A stretch of DNA of 51,744 bases from UBA1443 sp964445745 (GTDB lineage: Bacteria > Omnitrophota > Omnitrophia > Omnitrophales > Aquincolibacteriaceae), in contig CAYULU010000007.1 in assembly GCA_964445745.1 (NCBI GenBank), positions 1 to 51,744 of the forward strand, read 5' to 3'. A model generated the notes under the pieces. The model was not told where the DNA came from, ran no database searches, and saw only the letters and a program-made list of their open reading frames with translations. Positions 1 through 9,430 of this stretch are shown piece by piece. The translations under genes and the position numbers were made by a program. Position 1 is the stretch's first letter. Every line of letters begins with the position of its first letter.

Positions 1-924
1 GAGTTCGAAATGGGAATCTTTACGCAACTGACCCAGGACCATCTTGATTATCATGGAAGTATGGAACATTACTTTCAAACCAAACGTCAGTTTTTTGCGG
101 ATGAACCGTCGCCCCGACGGTTATTGCTCAACAAGGATTGCCCTTATGGCCAGAGGATGATTGAGGAGTTTCCCCGTGCCAGTACGTTTAGCGTTCTCGC
201 CCCTGCCGATTATTATGTGAAAAACCTGAAGATGTCGTTGACGGGATCGACTTTTGATCTTTGTTTCCATCGAGAAAATCTGCCTTTCCAGATTCGGATG
301 CCGATGCGCTATAACGTCTCTAATGTCTTGGCGGTCCTTGCGGCGATTGATCTTTTAGCGCAGGGGGAGAATGCCGGATTTAGGCTTGAAGATTTTCGCG
401 GTATTTTAGAGGAAATACCGACCATCCCTGGACGTATGGAACGCGTAGGATTGGGGACGGATTTTACAGTCTTCGTAGATTACGCCCATACGCCTGATGC
501 TGTTGAACAAGTCTTGGGGGATGCGAAACGAATGAATCCCAAAAAAATTCTGACCGTATTTGGCTGTGGCGGCGATCGGGACAAGGCGAAACGTCAGTTG
601 ATGGTGAAGAATGCTTGCCAATATTCTGACGTGGTTATCATGACATCCGATAATCCACGCACGGAGAGTCCTGAAGAAATTCTTCTCGATATGCGGAAAG
701 GTTTGCCGCATCCCGTTCCTTCCCATCTGGGGGTCTACGAGATCATGGATCGCACCGAGGCGATCGAGAAGGCGGTGTCGTTGGCAAAAGCAGGGGACGC
801 CGTTTTTATCTTGGGGAAGGGCCATGAAGATTACCAGATTCTTGGGGATGTTCGAATCCCTTTTAATGACCGTGAAGTAGTCGAGTCTGCCATTCGAAGA
901 AAAAGCCGTGTTGCCTTATCCTGA
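1..924 (+). CDS. murE: UDP-N-acetylmuramoyl-tripeptide synthetase MurE, 5' partial
   Basis: This cytoplasmic ATP-dependent ligase adds the third stem-peptide residue to UDP-MurNAc-L-Ala-D-Glu. The reading frame is open from base 1 and the visible protein starts inside the central domain, at the FTQLTQDHLDYHG motif. The N-terminal domain and P-loop therefore lie outside the window. The C-terminal domain has DYAHTPDA and, at bases 649-660, DNPR. In MurE enzymes DNPR is the signature for meso-diaminopimelate rather than lysine, so the peptidoglycan is probably DAP-type (inference from the motif). The gene overlaps murF by 17 bases and heads a cell wall run. Identity is very secure; only the start is missing. 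Confidence 0.95.
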   Translation, partial: EFEMGIFTQLTQDHLDYHGSMEHYFQTKRQFFADEPSPRRLLLNKDCPYGQRMIEEFPRASTFSVLAPADYYVKNLKMSLTGSTFDLCFHRENLPFQIRMPMRYNVSNVLAVLAAIDLLAQGENAGFRLEDFRGILEEIPTIPGRMERVGLGTDFTVFVDYAHTPDAVEQVLGDAKRMNPKKILTVFGCGGDRDKAKRQLMVKNACQYSDVVIMTSDNPRTESPEEILLDMRKGLPHPVPSHLGVYEIMDRTEAIEKAVSLAKAGDAVFILGKGHEDYQILGDVRIPFNDREVVESAIRRKSRVALS

Positions 925-2305
925 TGCGAGCCGAGTGCTCGCTACTCCCGCTGAATTTCCTGACGAGTCTTGTGCCATTCGAAGTTTCTCGATAGATACA
1001 CGGACCCTTCGTGAGGGTGAACTTTTTATTGCGCTCCGCGGCGGCAGAAGTGATGGGCATGATCACGCAGTCGAGGCTTTTCGCCGCGGGGCTTCTGGCG
1101 CTCTCGTCCAAAAAAAAAGACAAGAAGTTGTGGTCAAGGCTTTGAGGCAGGCGGGATTGAGACCGCGGAACATTTTGGGTGTCGAGGATCCGGCGGTAGC
1201 GATGGCATCGCTGGCTCGTCATTATCGCGATGGGTTACCGGTGAAAACGATTGTAATTACTGGCAGTGTTGGGAAAACGACGACCAAAGAGTTTCTTCAT
1301 TTTCTTTTGAAACAGAAATATCCAACGTTGGCTACGGCGGGTAATCTTAACAACCACCTGGGCGTTCCAATCATGATCTCACGGATTGAGCCGGATCACG
1401 CATTTGCCGTACTTGAAGCCGGAGCAAGTCATGCGGGCGAAATCGATTATCTTTCATCAATGATCCGTCCGATGGCAGCAATTTTGACGCCGATCGGACC
1501 GGCTCATCTGGAAGGTTTTGGAGTTTTGGAAAATGTTTACCGTGCGAAAACCGAAGTACTCCGTTATCTTTCAACCGATTCTCCGATGATCGTTCCGGAC
1601 CATGACGAACGGTTACATCGACTTTTGCGTGCTTCAGGAAAGCGTTTTGTCCGAGCGGGTTCCTCGGCGCATGCGGATTACCGTTTTTCAGATGTGTGTG
1701 TGCAGAACGGTATGGTGAGATTTAAAGTGAATGAAACCTCAACGTTTTCGTTTCCCGGAAAGGCCCCCTTTCTTGCCCTGAATGCGACGTTGGCCATTGC
1801 GTTGGCAGACCAGTTGGGTGTTTCTATCGCGGAAATGCCCTCGGAGTGGGCTGGTCTCGAGCTTGTGTCAGGGAGATTTTGTGAAACCGTGTTGTCGAAT
1901 GGTATTCGTGTGATTGATGACAGCTATAACGCCAGTCCTCTGGCATTCGCGACGGCGATTGAAGCTTTTCAGAAGATAACTGCCAACGGTAAAAAAATTC
2001 TTGTTTTTGCCGATATGCTGGAACTGGGAGCCGACGAGGATTGCTATCACAGGGAGATAGGGGAGAAAATAGCTTTGAGCGGGATTGACGTTGCTTACGC
2101 GTTCGGAGACTGCAGTCGAAATAGCATTAATGTTATTCACGAAAGATCCCGGGACATTCTTGATGCCCGTCATTTTCCCTCTGCGGATGATCTGATGAGC
2201 GAGCTGGAGAAGGTTCTGAGACCGGGTGATCTGGTGCTTCTCAAAGGGTCCCGCGGGATGCGCGTCGAAAAAGTATTCGCAGGTATCAAACGGATTGGTT
2301 TTTAA
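908..2305 (+). CDS. murF: UDP-N-acetylmuramoyl-tripeptide--D-alanyl-D-alanine ligase MurF
   Basis: MurF adds D-Ala-D-Ala to UDP-MurNAc-tripeptide, the last cytoplasmic ligation of peptidoglycan precursor synthesis. The 465-residue product matches the family length. An N-terminal substrate domain is followed by the Mur ligase P-loop GSVGKTTTKE near residue 119, then NNHLGVP, and a C-terminal domain with DDSYNASP. The chosen start is GTG at 908, inside the end of murE. It has only a weak GAAGAA upstream, so a later GTG at 933 cannot be excluded. The overlap with murE suggests translational coupling. The substrate D-Ala-D-Ala would come from the ddl product encoded downstream. Confidence 0.94.
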   Translation: MLPYPDASRVLATPAEFPDESCAIRSFSIDTRTLREGELFIALRGGRSDGHDHAVEAFRRGASGALVQKKRQEVVVKALRQAGLRPRNILGVEDPAVAMASLARHYRDGLPVKTIVITGSVGKTTTKEFLHFLLKQKYPTLATAGNLNNHLGVPIMISRIEPDHAFAVLEAGASHAGEIDYLSSMIRPMAAILTPIGPAHLEGFGVLENVYRAKTEVLRYLSTDSPMIVPDHDERLHRLLRASGKRFVRAGSSAHADYRFSDVCVQNGMVRFKVNETSTFSFPGKAPFLALNATLAIALADQLGVSIAEMPSEWAGLELVSGRFCETVLSNGIRVIDDSYNASPLAFATAIEAFQKITANGKKILVFADMLELGADEDCYHREIGEKIALSGIDVAYAFGDCSRNSINVIHERSRDILDARHFPSADDLMSELEKVLRPGDLVLLKGSRGMRVEKVFAGIKRIGF

Positions 2306-2320
2306 CAAAAAAAGAAAAAG

Positions 2321-3406
2321 ATGCTTTATTTTATCCATCAATTTTCAGACATTTCGATGATCTTCAATCTCTTCCGCTATATCACGTTTCGCTCGGCGGG
2401 GGCGAGCATTACGGCTTTTTTTCTCTGTCTTTGGTTCGGCCCTGTCTGCATTAGATGGCTCAAAAAGTTAAAGGCTGTGACGGATCAGGAACGCGAGCAT
2501 GTCGAATCGATCCATCACTTGTACAAAGAGAAAAAAAACATTCCCATGATGGGCGGTGTCCTGATTGTGGGGAGCGTCCTTGCATCGGTGCTTTTGTGGG
2601 GGAATTTAACGAATCGTTTCGTGTGGCTCATCCTTTTTGTCATGTTGTGGTTTTCTGCCGTTGGTTTTATCGATGACTGGCTCAAGATGCGTGAAAAGAA
2701 TTCGCACGGGCTTAGTTCCTTCACCAAACTGATTGGGCAGGTTCTGGTGGGGCTTGCGTTAGGGGTTTATCTTTACATGGATCCCAGTTTCAGCAAGTGG
2801 CTCTACGTGCCACTTTTGAAAACGCCGGCATTTCATCTTGGACTTTTTTTTATTCCGTTTGTGATCCTGGTTTTGGCAGGTTCTTCGAATGCACTCAACC
2901 TGACGGATGGCTTGGATGGTCTGGCGATTGGCTGTACGATGTTCACCGCAACAACATTTGCTGTGATTACGTATGTGACAGGGCATATTGGATTTGCGAA
3001 TTATCTGCAAATTCCCTACATGCCGCAGACGGGTGAACTTACGGTCTTTTGTGCTGCTCTTGCGGGTGCAAGCGCGGGTTTTCTCTGGTTTAATTCCTAT
3101 CCGGCCGAAGTGTTTATGGGGGATACAGGATCGCTCTCGATGGGAGGAGCTATCGGGACGATTGCGGTGTTGGTTAAAAAGGAACTTCTTCTTGTGATTA
3201 TCGGCGGTGTTTTTGTCTGGGAGGCGGTTAGCGTTATTCTCCAGGTGATGAGCTTTAAACTCACAAAAAAAAGAATTTTCCTCATGTCCCCGTTTCATCA
3301 TCATCTTCAGCGATTGGGATGGCCTGAATCTAAAATTACGACCCGATTGTGGATCATTGCATTTATTCTCGCGATCATTGGTCTGAGTTCGTTAAAGGTT
3401 CGCTGA
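2321..3406 (+). CDS. mraY: Phospho-N-acetylmuramoyl-pentapeptide transferase MraY
   Basis: MraY is the integral membrane enzyme that moves phospho-MurNAc-pentapeptide from UDP to undecaprenyl phosphate, forming lipid I. The product is 361 residues, almost exactly the usual length, with about ten hydrophobic segments. Family signatures are visible: the DDWLK aspartate pair, NLTDGLDGLA, the region around FMGDTGSL, and the HHHLQ motif near the C-terminus. The start MLYFIHQF and the following FNLFRYITFR match typical MraY N-termini. It sits 15 bases after murF and one base before murD, so all are probably co-transcribed. Confidence 0.96.
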   Translation: MLYFIHQFSDISMIFNLFRYITFRSAGASITAFFLCLWFGPVCIRWLKKLKAVTDQEREHVESIHHLYKEKKNIPMMGGVLIVGSVLASVLLWGNLTNRFVWLILFVMLWFSAVGFIDDWLKMREKNSHGLSSFTKLIGQVLVGLALGVYLYMDPSFSKWLYVPLLKTPAFHLGLFFIPFVILVLAGSSNALNLTDGLDGLAIGCTMFTATTFAVITYVTGHIGFANYLQIPYMPQTGELTVFCAALAGASAGFLWFNSYPAEVFMGDTGSLSMGGAIGTIAVLVKKELLLVIIGGVFVWEAVSVILQVMSFKLTKKRIFLMSPFHHHLQRLGWPESKITTRLWIIAFILAIIGLSSLKVR

Positions 3407-3407
3407 G

Positions 3408-4697
3408 ATGAAGGAGATGAAGCGATGCGTTGGGGTTCTTGGTCTCAAAGAGACAGGTTACCTCAGTTCACTCTACCTTGCGGGGCAGGGTTACAAGGTT
3501 TTTGCGACAGATCTCTCATCGGATGATACCGTCAAAAAACATGCAGAGAATCTTCGGTTGAAGGGGATTGAAGCTGAATGCGGCGGGCATTCAATGGAAC
3601 AAATAATATCCCAGGATTGGTTCCTGATATCACCGGGTATCCCCCCGGCCTCCGAGCTTTATCAAAAAATAATCGCTACCGGAAAGCCGGTACACAGTGA
3701 AATTGAGGTCGCAAGCTGGTTTTCTCAAGCAAAATCAGTGATTGCCGTGACGGGTTCGTGCGGAAAAACGACTTTGGCGACATTGATTACCATGCTTATC
3801 GAGACGGCGGGGGGGAAAGCGGTTCTTTGTGGAAATATTGGGAACCCCTGGATCGGTGAATTGGCCCGGATCGACCGCGATACAACCGTGGTCCTGGAAG
3901 TCAGCTCCTTCCAGTTAATGCACTGTTCGTATTTTTCACCCGAGGTCGGGATTTTGCTGAATGTTTATCCCAATCACATGGATTGGCATCACGACATGAC
4001 GGAATACGCGAATGCCAAGCTTATGCTTTTTAAAAGCATGAGAAGTTCCGGGGCGATGATCTGCCGGAAAAAAGACGAAAGGGCATTCTTTCCGGATTTC
4101 AGGACAGCCGCAAAGCGGGTCTATTTTGATGGAGGCAGAGATGAAGATCCCAACTGTGCCGCATTGCTTTGCGTTGCCGACGCCTTGGGTATTTCTGAAC
4201 AAAAAGCTCGGCTGGTTTTTGCTGGTTTCTCCGGAATTGAGCACCGGTTAGAAAAATTTTTGACTCACAACGGAACGGTTTTTATCAATGATTCAAAGTG
4301 TACGACGCCAGCTTCCCTGGTGTGGGCACTTGAGAAGTTCGAAGACGGCACCGTTGTTCTTGTCTGCGGAGGGAAGGCCAAAAGCAGTGATTTTGGAACA
4401 TTGAAAGATTTGGTCGCGAAGAAGGTGAAATGCGTGATTCTTATCGGAGCCGCACGTCACATGATTCGTGACTCTTGGAGCGGCGCGACCGAGATACTTG
4501 AAACCGCGGATTTTGATGAGGCTTGTGATTGGGTTGTCGAAAAATCCGGTCCTGGGGATGTTGCCCTTTTGTCGCCGGCCTGTGCAAGTTTTGACATGTT
4601 TAAAAATTATCAAGATCGGGGAAGAATTTTTAAAGAAAAAATCCATCAAAGGATGAAAATCAACGGGGCGGGGATTCGGTTGAAATGCGAAAATTAA
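3408..4697 (+). CDS. murD: UDP-N-acetylmuramoylalanine--D-glutamate ligase MurD
   Basis: This cytoplasmic ligase adds D-glutamate to UDP-MurNAc-L-Ala. The 429-residue product has an N-terminal Rossmann-like domain, the ATP-binding loop TGSCGKTTLAT around residues 115-125, the central NVYPNHMDWH motif, and the C-terminal NDSKCTTP and SPACASFDMF motifs of MurD. Two in-frame ATG codons (3408 and 3417) are possible. The AAGGAG at 3411-3416 lies directly against the second one, so it does not decide the start, and the first is kept. Gene order mraY-murD-ftsW-murG is the classical dcw arrangement. Confidence 0.94.
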   Translation: MKEMKRCVGVLGLKETGYLSSLYLAGQGYKVFATDLSSDDTVKKHAENLRLKGIEAECGGHSMEQIISQDWFLISPGIPPASELYQKIIATGKPVHSEIEVASWFSQAKSVIAVTGSCGKTTLATLITMLIETAGGKAVLCGNIGNPWIGELARIDRDTTVVLEVSSFQLMHCSYFSPEVGILLNVYPNHMDWHHDMTEYANAKLMLFKSMRSSGAMICRKKDERAFFPDFRTAAKRVYFDGGRDEDPNCAALLCVADALGISEQKARLVFAGFSGIEHRLEKFLTHNGTVFINDSKCTTPASLVWALEKFEDGTVVLVCGGKAKSSDFGTLKDLVAKKVKCVILIGAARHMIRDSWSGATEILETADFDEACDWVVEKSGPGDVALLSPACASFDMFKNYQDRGRIFKEKIHQRMKINGAGIRLKCEN

Positions 4698-4745
4698 TTA
4701 TGATGCCGCTTGATTTTTTCGGCAGTAATTTTGAGGGCGAAGGGC

Positions 4746-5852
4746 ATGTCTAAAGAGTCGCGGATTCTCTTCATCGTGACGTACCTTTTAGTGGCCATTG
4801 GGGTCGTCATGATTTACAGCTCCAGCGCCATATTGGCACATGAAAAATATCACAGCGCCGAATACTTTTTATACCGGCAGATTTTTTTTGTGTTGCTCGG
4901 CACGGTCGGATTTTTTATTGCGGCGTCCCTACCGGTTAAATTTTACAAAAATAATGCCCGGGTTTTTATGCTTCTGGCTATTTTCCTGCTTCTAACTGTT
5001 TATCTTCCGGGGATCGGACGATCGGCGGGCGGTGCCCGTCGATGGATTTACCTCGCGGGTATCCAGTTTCAGCCGGTGGAGTTTGCCAAGCTAGCCTGCT
5101 GTATTTATCTCGCAGATTACCTGTCCCGAAAAATAGCCGTGGTCCAGAAGGGGAATATCGGTATCTTTTTGCCGCCGATTATTTTGACGGGTATTTTGTG
5201 TGTCTTGACCATTCTTGAGCCGGACCTCGGCTCGACGGCACTGCTGGCGCTTGTCATGGCGATCATCTTCTTTGTGACGGGTATCCGGTTGCGCTATATT
5301 GCCGGTGTGGCAATCGTTTTTGCAGTCGCGCTTTATGTGCTGATTTTAATGAAACCTTATCGAATGAGCCGGATGCAGGCTTACCTCAACCCGTGGCAGG
5401 ATCCCCAAGGTTCAGGGTTTCAAATTATTCAGTCCTTTCTTGCCTTTGCCCTTGGAGGGCTTAAGGGGGTGGGGCTTGGAGAAAGCACGCAAAAACTTTT
5501 TTATCTTCCCTCGAGCCATAATGATTTCATCCTAGCGGTGATTGCGGAAGAAATGGGCCTTTTGGGAGTTCTTTTTGTGACCGCGCTTTATGCCGTTTTT
5601 TTTATCTGTTGCATCCGCATGGCCAAGCGTACGGATCAGCCGTTTGAAAAAATTCTGATCACAGCGTTAATGCTGGTTATTATCCTGCAAACGCTCATTC
5701 ATATGATGGTCGCGACCGGTCTCGTTCCGACGAAAGGTCTGCCGCTTCCGTTGGTAAGTTACGGGGGAAGCTCTATTGTTCTGAATCTGATTACGGTGGG
5801 CGTCCTGGTGTCTGTGGATCGCCGCCGACCGTCTCGCGGCCAATTGAAATGA
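4746..5852 (+). CDS. ftsW: Peptidoglycan polymerase / lipid II flippase family protein FtsW
   Basis: This SEDS-family membrane protein polymerises septal glycan strands with a class B penicillin-binding protein. The product from this ATG is 368 residues with about ten membrane segments. It carries YSSSA near the start, GGARRWI, EPDLGS, the KPYRMSRMQAYLNPW segment and the C-terminal VSYGGSS motif. The frame also opens at TTG 4710, but the ATG at 4746 has a purine-rich GAAGGG just upstream and gives a normal SEDS N-terminus. The stop overlaps the murG start (ATGA). Placement between murD and murG favours FtsW over RodA. Confidence 0.92.
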   Translation: MSKESRILFIVTYLLVAIGVVMIYSSSAILAHEKYHSAEYFLYRQIFFVLLGTVGFFIAASLPVKFYKNNARVFMLLAIFLLLTVYLPGIGRSAGGARRWIYLAGIQFQPVEFAKLACCIYLADYLSRKIAVVQKGNIGIFLPPIILTGILCVLTILEPDLGSTALLALVMAIIFFVTGIRLRYIAGVAIVFAVALYVLILMKPYRMSRMQAYLNPWQDPQGSGFQIIQSFLAFALGGLKGVGLGESTQKLFYLPSSHNDFILAVIAEEMGLLGVLFVTALYAVFFICCIRMAKRTDQPFEKILITALMLVIILQTLIHMMVATGLVPTKGLPLPLVSYGGSSIVLNLITVGVLVSVDRRRPSRGQLK

Positions 5853-6985
5853 ACTTGCCTCATCTCTCGGGCGGAGAAACTTTGAAGGTGGCCGTGTATG
5901 CGGGGCCGACCGGGGGACACTTGTTCCCGGCACAGGCCTTTGCGGAATCGTTTCGGGATCGATGCTCTGGAAGTCGACTGGAACTTGTGACCAGCATGCG
6001 AGCGAAAAAACTTGCCGTTCGTTTCCCGAAAGGTCTTTTTGATGCCGTTCATTATCTTCCTGATTTTGGTCTGCCGAATCGGTTGCTTTCGTTTCAATCG
6101 TTGAAACCTCTTTTCCTTGCGCCGTATCTTTTGGCGCGATCTTTTTTTTACTTGAGGAATTTTAAGCCTGATCTTTGTGTGGGGTTTGGCAGTTTTGTTT
6201 CGTATCCCGGCATGAGACTGGCTAGATTTTTGGGGGTTCCAACACTTTTGCACGAGCAAAATCGATATGCGGGGAAGGCGACGCGTTGGCTCGTACGGCA
6301 TGCGGATGCGGTGGCTGAAAGTTTCGAAGGGACAAATTTCTCGGCGGTCGTGCGCTGTCTTCGTACGACCGGGTTACCCTTGCGAAAACTTATTCTGAAT
6401 GACGGATTTCACGGTACAAAGCAATCGGATCAAATTCGGATTCTTGTGATGGGAGGGTCGCAAGGAGCGCGTGGGTTAAACAGGGCGGTACTCGATTGTT
6501 GGGCGGTGCTCAGCGATGAAGAAAAAAATAAATTTGCCGTAACACATATTACAGGCGATAAAGAAACGGAGAACGTTGCAGAGCAGTACAGAAAATTGGG
6601 GGTTTGTAGCAGAATTTATCCGTTCTATGAAAATATGGCTGAGCTTTTTCGGGATTGTGATCTGGCCGTGACGCGTGCCGGAGCGAATACTCTTTTTGAG
6701 CTGGCTTTTTATGGGCTCCCGGCCTTTGTCGTTCCTTTTCCCTATGCAGGCGGGCATCAAAAGCTAAATGCCCGGGCTTTTGCCCAACACGGGGCCTTGG
6801 AGTTTCACGATGAGAATGAATGGGTGGGTGACTGGTTGGCTGATAAATTACGTGGTGTTTTGGAAGATAAGATCCAGCTTGAAACAATGTCGGCCGCGAT
6901 GAAAAATCTTGCGCGGCCCAAAGCGGGGGATCATCTCGTAGAGATCTCCTTGGAGCTGTTAGAAAAATATGACGATCGTTCATGA
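5849..6985 (+). CDS. murG: Lipid II synthase (UDP-GlcNAc transferase) MurG
   Basis: MurG is a peripheral membrane glycosyltransferase that adds GlcNAc to lipid I to make lipid II. The 378-residue product is of normal to slightly long length. The N-terminal glycine loop reads AGPTGGHLFPAQA, close to the usual GGTGGHIFPA. The middle has MGGSQGARGLN, and the nucleotide-sugar site reads TRAGANTLFELAFYGLP. The start overlaps the ftsW stop as ATGA, typical of coupled translation. The N-terminal extension of about 14 residues before the first beta strand is slightly longer than usual. Confidence 0.95.
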   Translation: MNLPHLSGGETLKVAVYAGPTGGHLFPAQAFAESFRDRCSGSRLELVTSMRAKKLAVRFPKGLFDAVHYLPDFGLPNRLLSFQSLKPLFLAPYLLARSFFYLRNFKPDLCVGFGSFVSYPGMRLARFLGVPTLLHEQNRYAGKATRWLVRHADAVAESFEGTNFSAVVRCLRTTGLPLRKLILNDGFHGTKQSDQIRILVMGGSQGARGLNRAVLDCWAVLSDEEKNKFAVTHITGDKETENVAEQYRKLGVCSRIYPFYENMAELFRDCDLAVTRAGANTLFELAFYGLPAFVVPFPYAGGHQKLNARAFAQHGALEFHDENEWVGDWLADKLRGVLEDKIQLETMSAAMKNLARPKAGDHLVEISLELLEKYDDRS

Positions 6986-8363
6986 AGATATTGTCGTTGG
7001 GTGCCGGGAAGCTTATCTGATTGGTATCGGAGGGGCGGGGATGAGCGGGTTGGCACGAATCCTCAAGCACCTCGGGCTTGCGGTGGGAGGTTCGGACCGC
7101 AAGGAATCTTCTGTGACCCGAAATCTTCGAAACAACGGCATCGGCGTCCGGATCGGGCAAGAGGAAATAGGCCTGGGTTCAGCCGATCTTGTGATCTATT
7201 CATCGGCGATTAGCAAGAATCACCTTGAATTGGCTGAGGCTCGACGTCTGGGACGAAAAGTTTATCACCGTGCGGAAGTGCTTGCATCGCTGATGAATCA
7301 TGCCGATACCGCGCTGGGCGTCCTGGGGACTCATGGTAAAACGACGACCAGTGCTATGCTGTCTTTTGTTCTATCGCGAATCGGTGCGGACCCGACGTGT
7401 TTTGTCGGAAGCGACATGATTAACTTTGGAACGAATGTTGTTGCTGGGGGGAGAAAATACTGGGTTTCGGAAGTGGATGAAAGTGATAGCTCTCATGAAT
7501 ATTATGCCCCCCATTATGCCGTGATCACCAATCTTGAACCGGAACATATGGAGCATTATCAGAGCTGGGAAAATCTTCAGGGGTCTTTCCGGCGGTTTCT
7601 TGCTCAGCTTCACCACCCGGGTCTTGTCGCGTATTTCGGTAACGATCCGGTTCTTTGCCAGATTGTGAAAGAGAGCGGTCGACCTTCTGTTCGATTTGGG
7701 TTTACAGAAGATTGTGACTTTACCGCCCAGAACGTGCGGCCACTTCCCTATGGATCCGAGTTTGATCTCTGGGAGGAGGGGTTCTTCAGCCGCTCGGTAC
7801 GTCTTTCGGTGCCCGGGCGTCATAACGTGGCGAATGCGCTAGCCGTTATCAGTCTACTTTCTCAAATGGGTTTTGATATGGATCTTGCCGCGGATATTTT
7901 GTCGGAGTTTAAAGGGACGAAAAGACGCATGGAGGTGAAGTGGCAGTCGTCCCAGTTTATTGTTCTCGATGACTATGCGCATCATCCGACCGAGGTCAAA
8001 GCCGTTCTCAAAGCGCTTCGGGAGACGGGGAAATATGTGCGCGTCATTTTTCAGCCCCACCGGTTCAGCCGCACGCAACATCTTTACCGGGATTTTGCCC
8101 ATGCATTTGATGATGCCGATGAGGTTTTACTGACAGATATTTATAGTGCGGGTGAAGATAACCCGTATGGGATCAGCGTCGACAGGATTGCCCAGGAAGT
8201 TGTTGCTTCGGGCCACTCGAATGTCCGGATTGTGCACAGAGAACAGATTATTCCTTATCTTCAGACACATCCGTTGGTCGACGGGGTGATGGTGTTTATG
8301 GGGGCAGGCGACATTGGAGAACTGGCGAATGAATTTGTCGGAGGGATTGGGATTCATGTGTGA
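6969..8363 (+). CDS. murC: UDP-N-acetylmuramate--L-alanine ligase MurC
   Basis: MurC is the first Mur ligase and joins L-alanine to UDP-MurNAc. The 464-residue product has an N-terminal IGIGGAGMSGLA Rossmann loop, the P-loop LGTHGKTTTSAM around residues 119-130, the VSEVDESDSS segment, HNVANALA, and DDYAHHPTEV in the C-terminal domain. The ATG at 6969 lies inside murG (17-base overlap). It is the last gene of the tightly packed Mur run. About 110 noncoding bases and a weak terminator-like hairpin separate it from ddl. In many dcw clusters murB follows murC; here it does not. Confidence 0.96.
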   Translation: MTIVHEDIVVGCREAYLIGIGGAGMSGLARILKHLGLAVGGSDRKESSVTRNLRNNGIGVRIGQEEIGLGSADLVIYSSAISKNHLELAEARRLGRKVYHRAEVLASLMNHADTALGVLGTHGKTTTSAMLSFVLSRIGADPTCFVGSDMINFGTNVVAGGRKYWVSEVDESDSSHEYYAPHYAVITNLEPEHMEHYQSWENLQGSFRRFLAQLHHPGLVAYFGNDPVLCQIVKESGRPSVRFGFTEDCDFTAQNVRPLPYGSEFDLWEEGFFSRSVRLSVPGRHNVANALAVISLLSQMGFDMDLAADILSEFKGTKRRMEVKWQSSQFIVLDDYAHHPTEVKAVLKALRETGKYVRVIFQPHRFSRTQHLYRDFAHAFDDADEVLLTDIYSAGEDNPYGISVDRIAQEVVASGHSNVRIVHREQIIPYLQTHPLVDGVMVFMGAGDIGELANEFVGGIGIHV

Positions 8364-8368
8364 ATGTT

Positions 8369-8397
8369 AGTTCTTCGGGAGCTTTTTATTTTTTATC
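8369..8397 (+). terminator. Weak hairpin with T-rich tail after murC
   Basis: A short stem (AGTTC pairing with GGGCT-like GAGCT, UUCG-type loop, containing one G-U pair) begins six bases after the murC stop. It is followed by a T-rich stretch interrupted by an A. It may cause partial termination between the Mur run and ddl-ftsQ-ftsA. The stem is short, so the call is tentative. Confidence 0.35.
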
Positions 8398-8473
8398 TGT
8401 AGTAATTTAATTGATGGGTGTATCGTTAATATTTTTACCGTCCTATTTGTGACTGATCTGAAAGCGAAAAAGA

Positions 8474-9427
8474 ATGACCAAGACATTAACTCTAGCTTCG
8501 AAGTTCTCTCACCTTCAAAAAATCAAAGTGGGAGTTGTCTGTGGCGGCACCTCCGCCGAGCGAAAAATTTCAATCCGCTCGGGTTGTGGGGTTTTAAAAT
8601 CTCTCGTTGGGGCCGGGATTCAGGCGGAACGATTGGATCCTGCAACCAAAACTTTTTGGAAAAAAATAGAAAATTTTGATATTCTTTTTTTAGTGTTGCA
8701 TGGAAACGGGGGAGAGGACGGATCGATTCAGGCGATTTTGGAACGCCGAGGAATTCCTTTTACGGGGTCCGGTTCGAAGGCGTGCCGAAAAAGTTTTAAT
8801 AAACTAGTCACGAAAAAGTATTTGCAAAAGTGGAAGATACCGACGCCGTCTTATACTGTCCTTTCCCAAAAGGAGTGGAAGAAACGGGCGGCCCTTTTTT
8901 CGGCGCCCTACTTTGTGAAGCCCCTGGATGGTGGGTCGAGCCAGGGGGTATTTCCGGTTGAAGATTTTAGGAAATCCGCCGAAACAATATGCAACTCGTT
9001 AGCTCGGCACCAACGGCTTCTAATTGAAAAGAGAATCTTTGGACGGGAACTGACCTGTGGTATTCTTGCTAACCGGGCACTGCCGGTTATTGAAGTCCGT
9101 CCCCGGCGGTCTTTTTATGATTATAAGGCGAAGTACACCCGTGGCATGACCGAATATCTGGTACCGGCTCCGATCCCGAATCGAGTTGCATCAAAAGTGA
9201 TGAGACTTTCAGAAGAAGTGTACCGGGCAATGGGGTTGGAAGATTTTGCCCGGGTCGATTTTATGTTAGATGAGCAAAATAAGCCGTATGTGCTCGAAGT
9301 GAATAGTATTCCCGGTATGACGGAGTTGAGTTTGTTACCCAAGGCGGCGCAGACCGCGGGAATTAGCTACGATGAGGTTTGTTTGACGATCTTGGCTAAA
9401 TCGCTGAAGCGTTTTCAAGGAAGATAA
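8474..9427 (+). CDS. ddl: D-alanine--D-alanine ligase
   Basis: This ATP-grasp enzyme makes D-Ala-D-Ala for MurF. The 317-residue product shows the N-terminal VVCGGTSAERKIS motif with the FLVLHGNGGEDG segment, the ATP-grasp core FVKPLDGGSSQGV, and the C-terminal ARVDFM and LEVNSIPGMT metal-binding region. The ATG at 8474 has only a weak GAAAG upstream. It follows murC after a noncoding gap and is four bases from ftsQ. This matches the usual murC-(murB)-ddl-ftsQ order except that murB is absent. Confidence 0.95.
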   Translation: MTKTLTLASKFSHLQKIKVGVVCGGTSAERKISIRSGCGVLKSLVGAGIQAERLDPATKTFWKKIENFDILFLVLHGNGGEDGSIQAILERRGIPFTGSGSKACRKSFNKLVTKKYLQKWKIPTPSYTVLSQKEWKKRAALFSAPYFVKPLDGGSSQGVFPVEDFRKSAETICNSLARHQRLLIEKRIFGRELTCGILANRALPVIEVRPRRSFYDYKAKYTRGMTEYLVPAPIPNRVASKVMRLSEEVYRAMGLEDFARVDFMLDEQNKPYVLEVNSIPGMTELSLLPKAAQTAGISYDEVCLTILAKSLKRFQGR

Positions 9428-9430
9428 TTT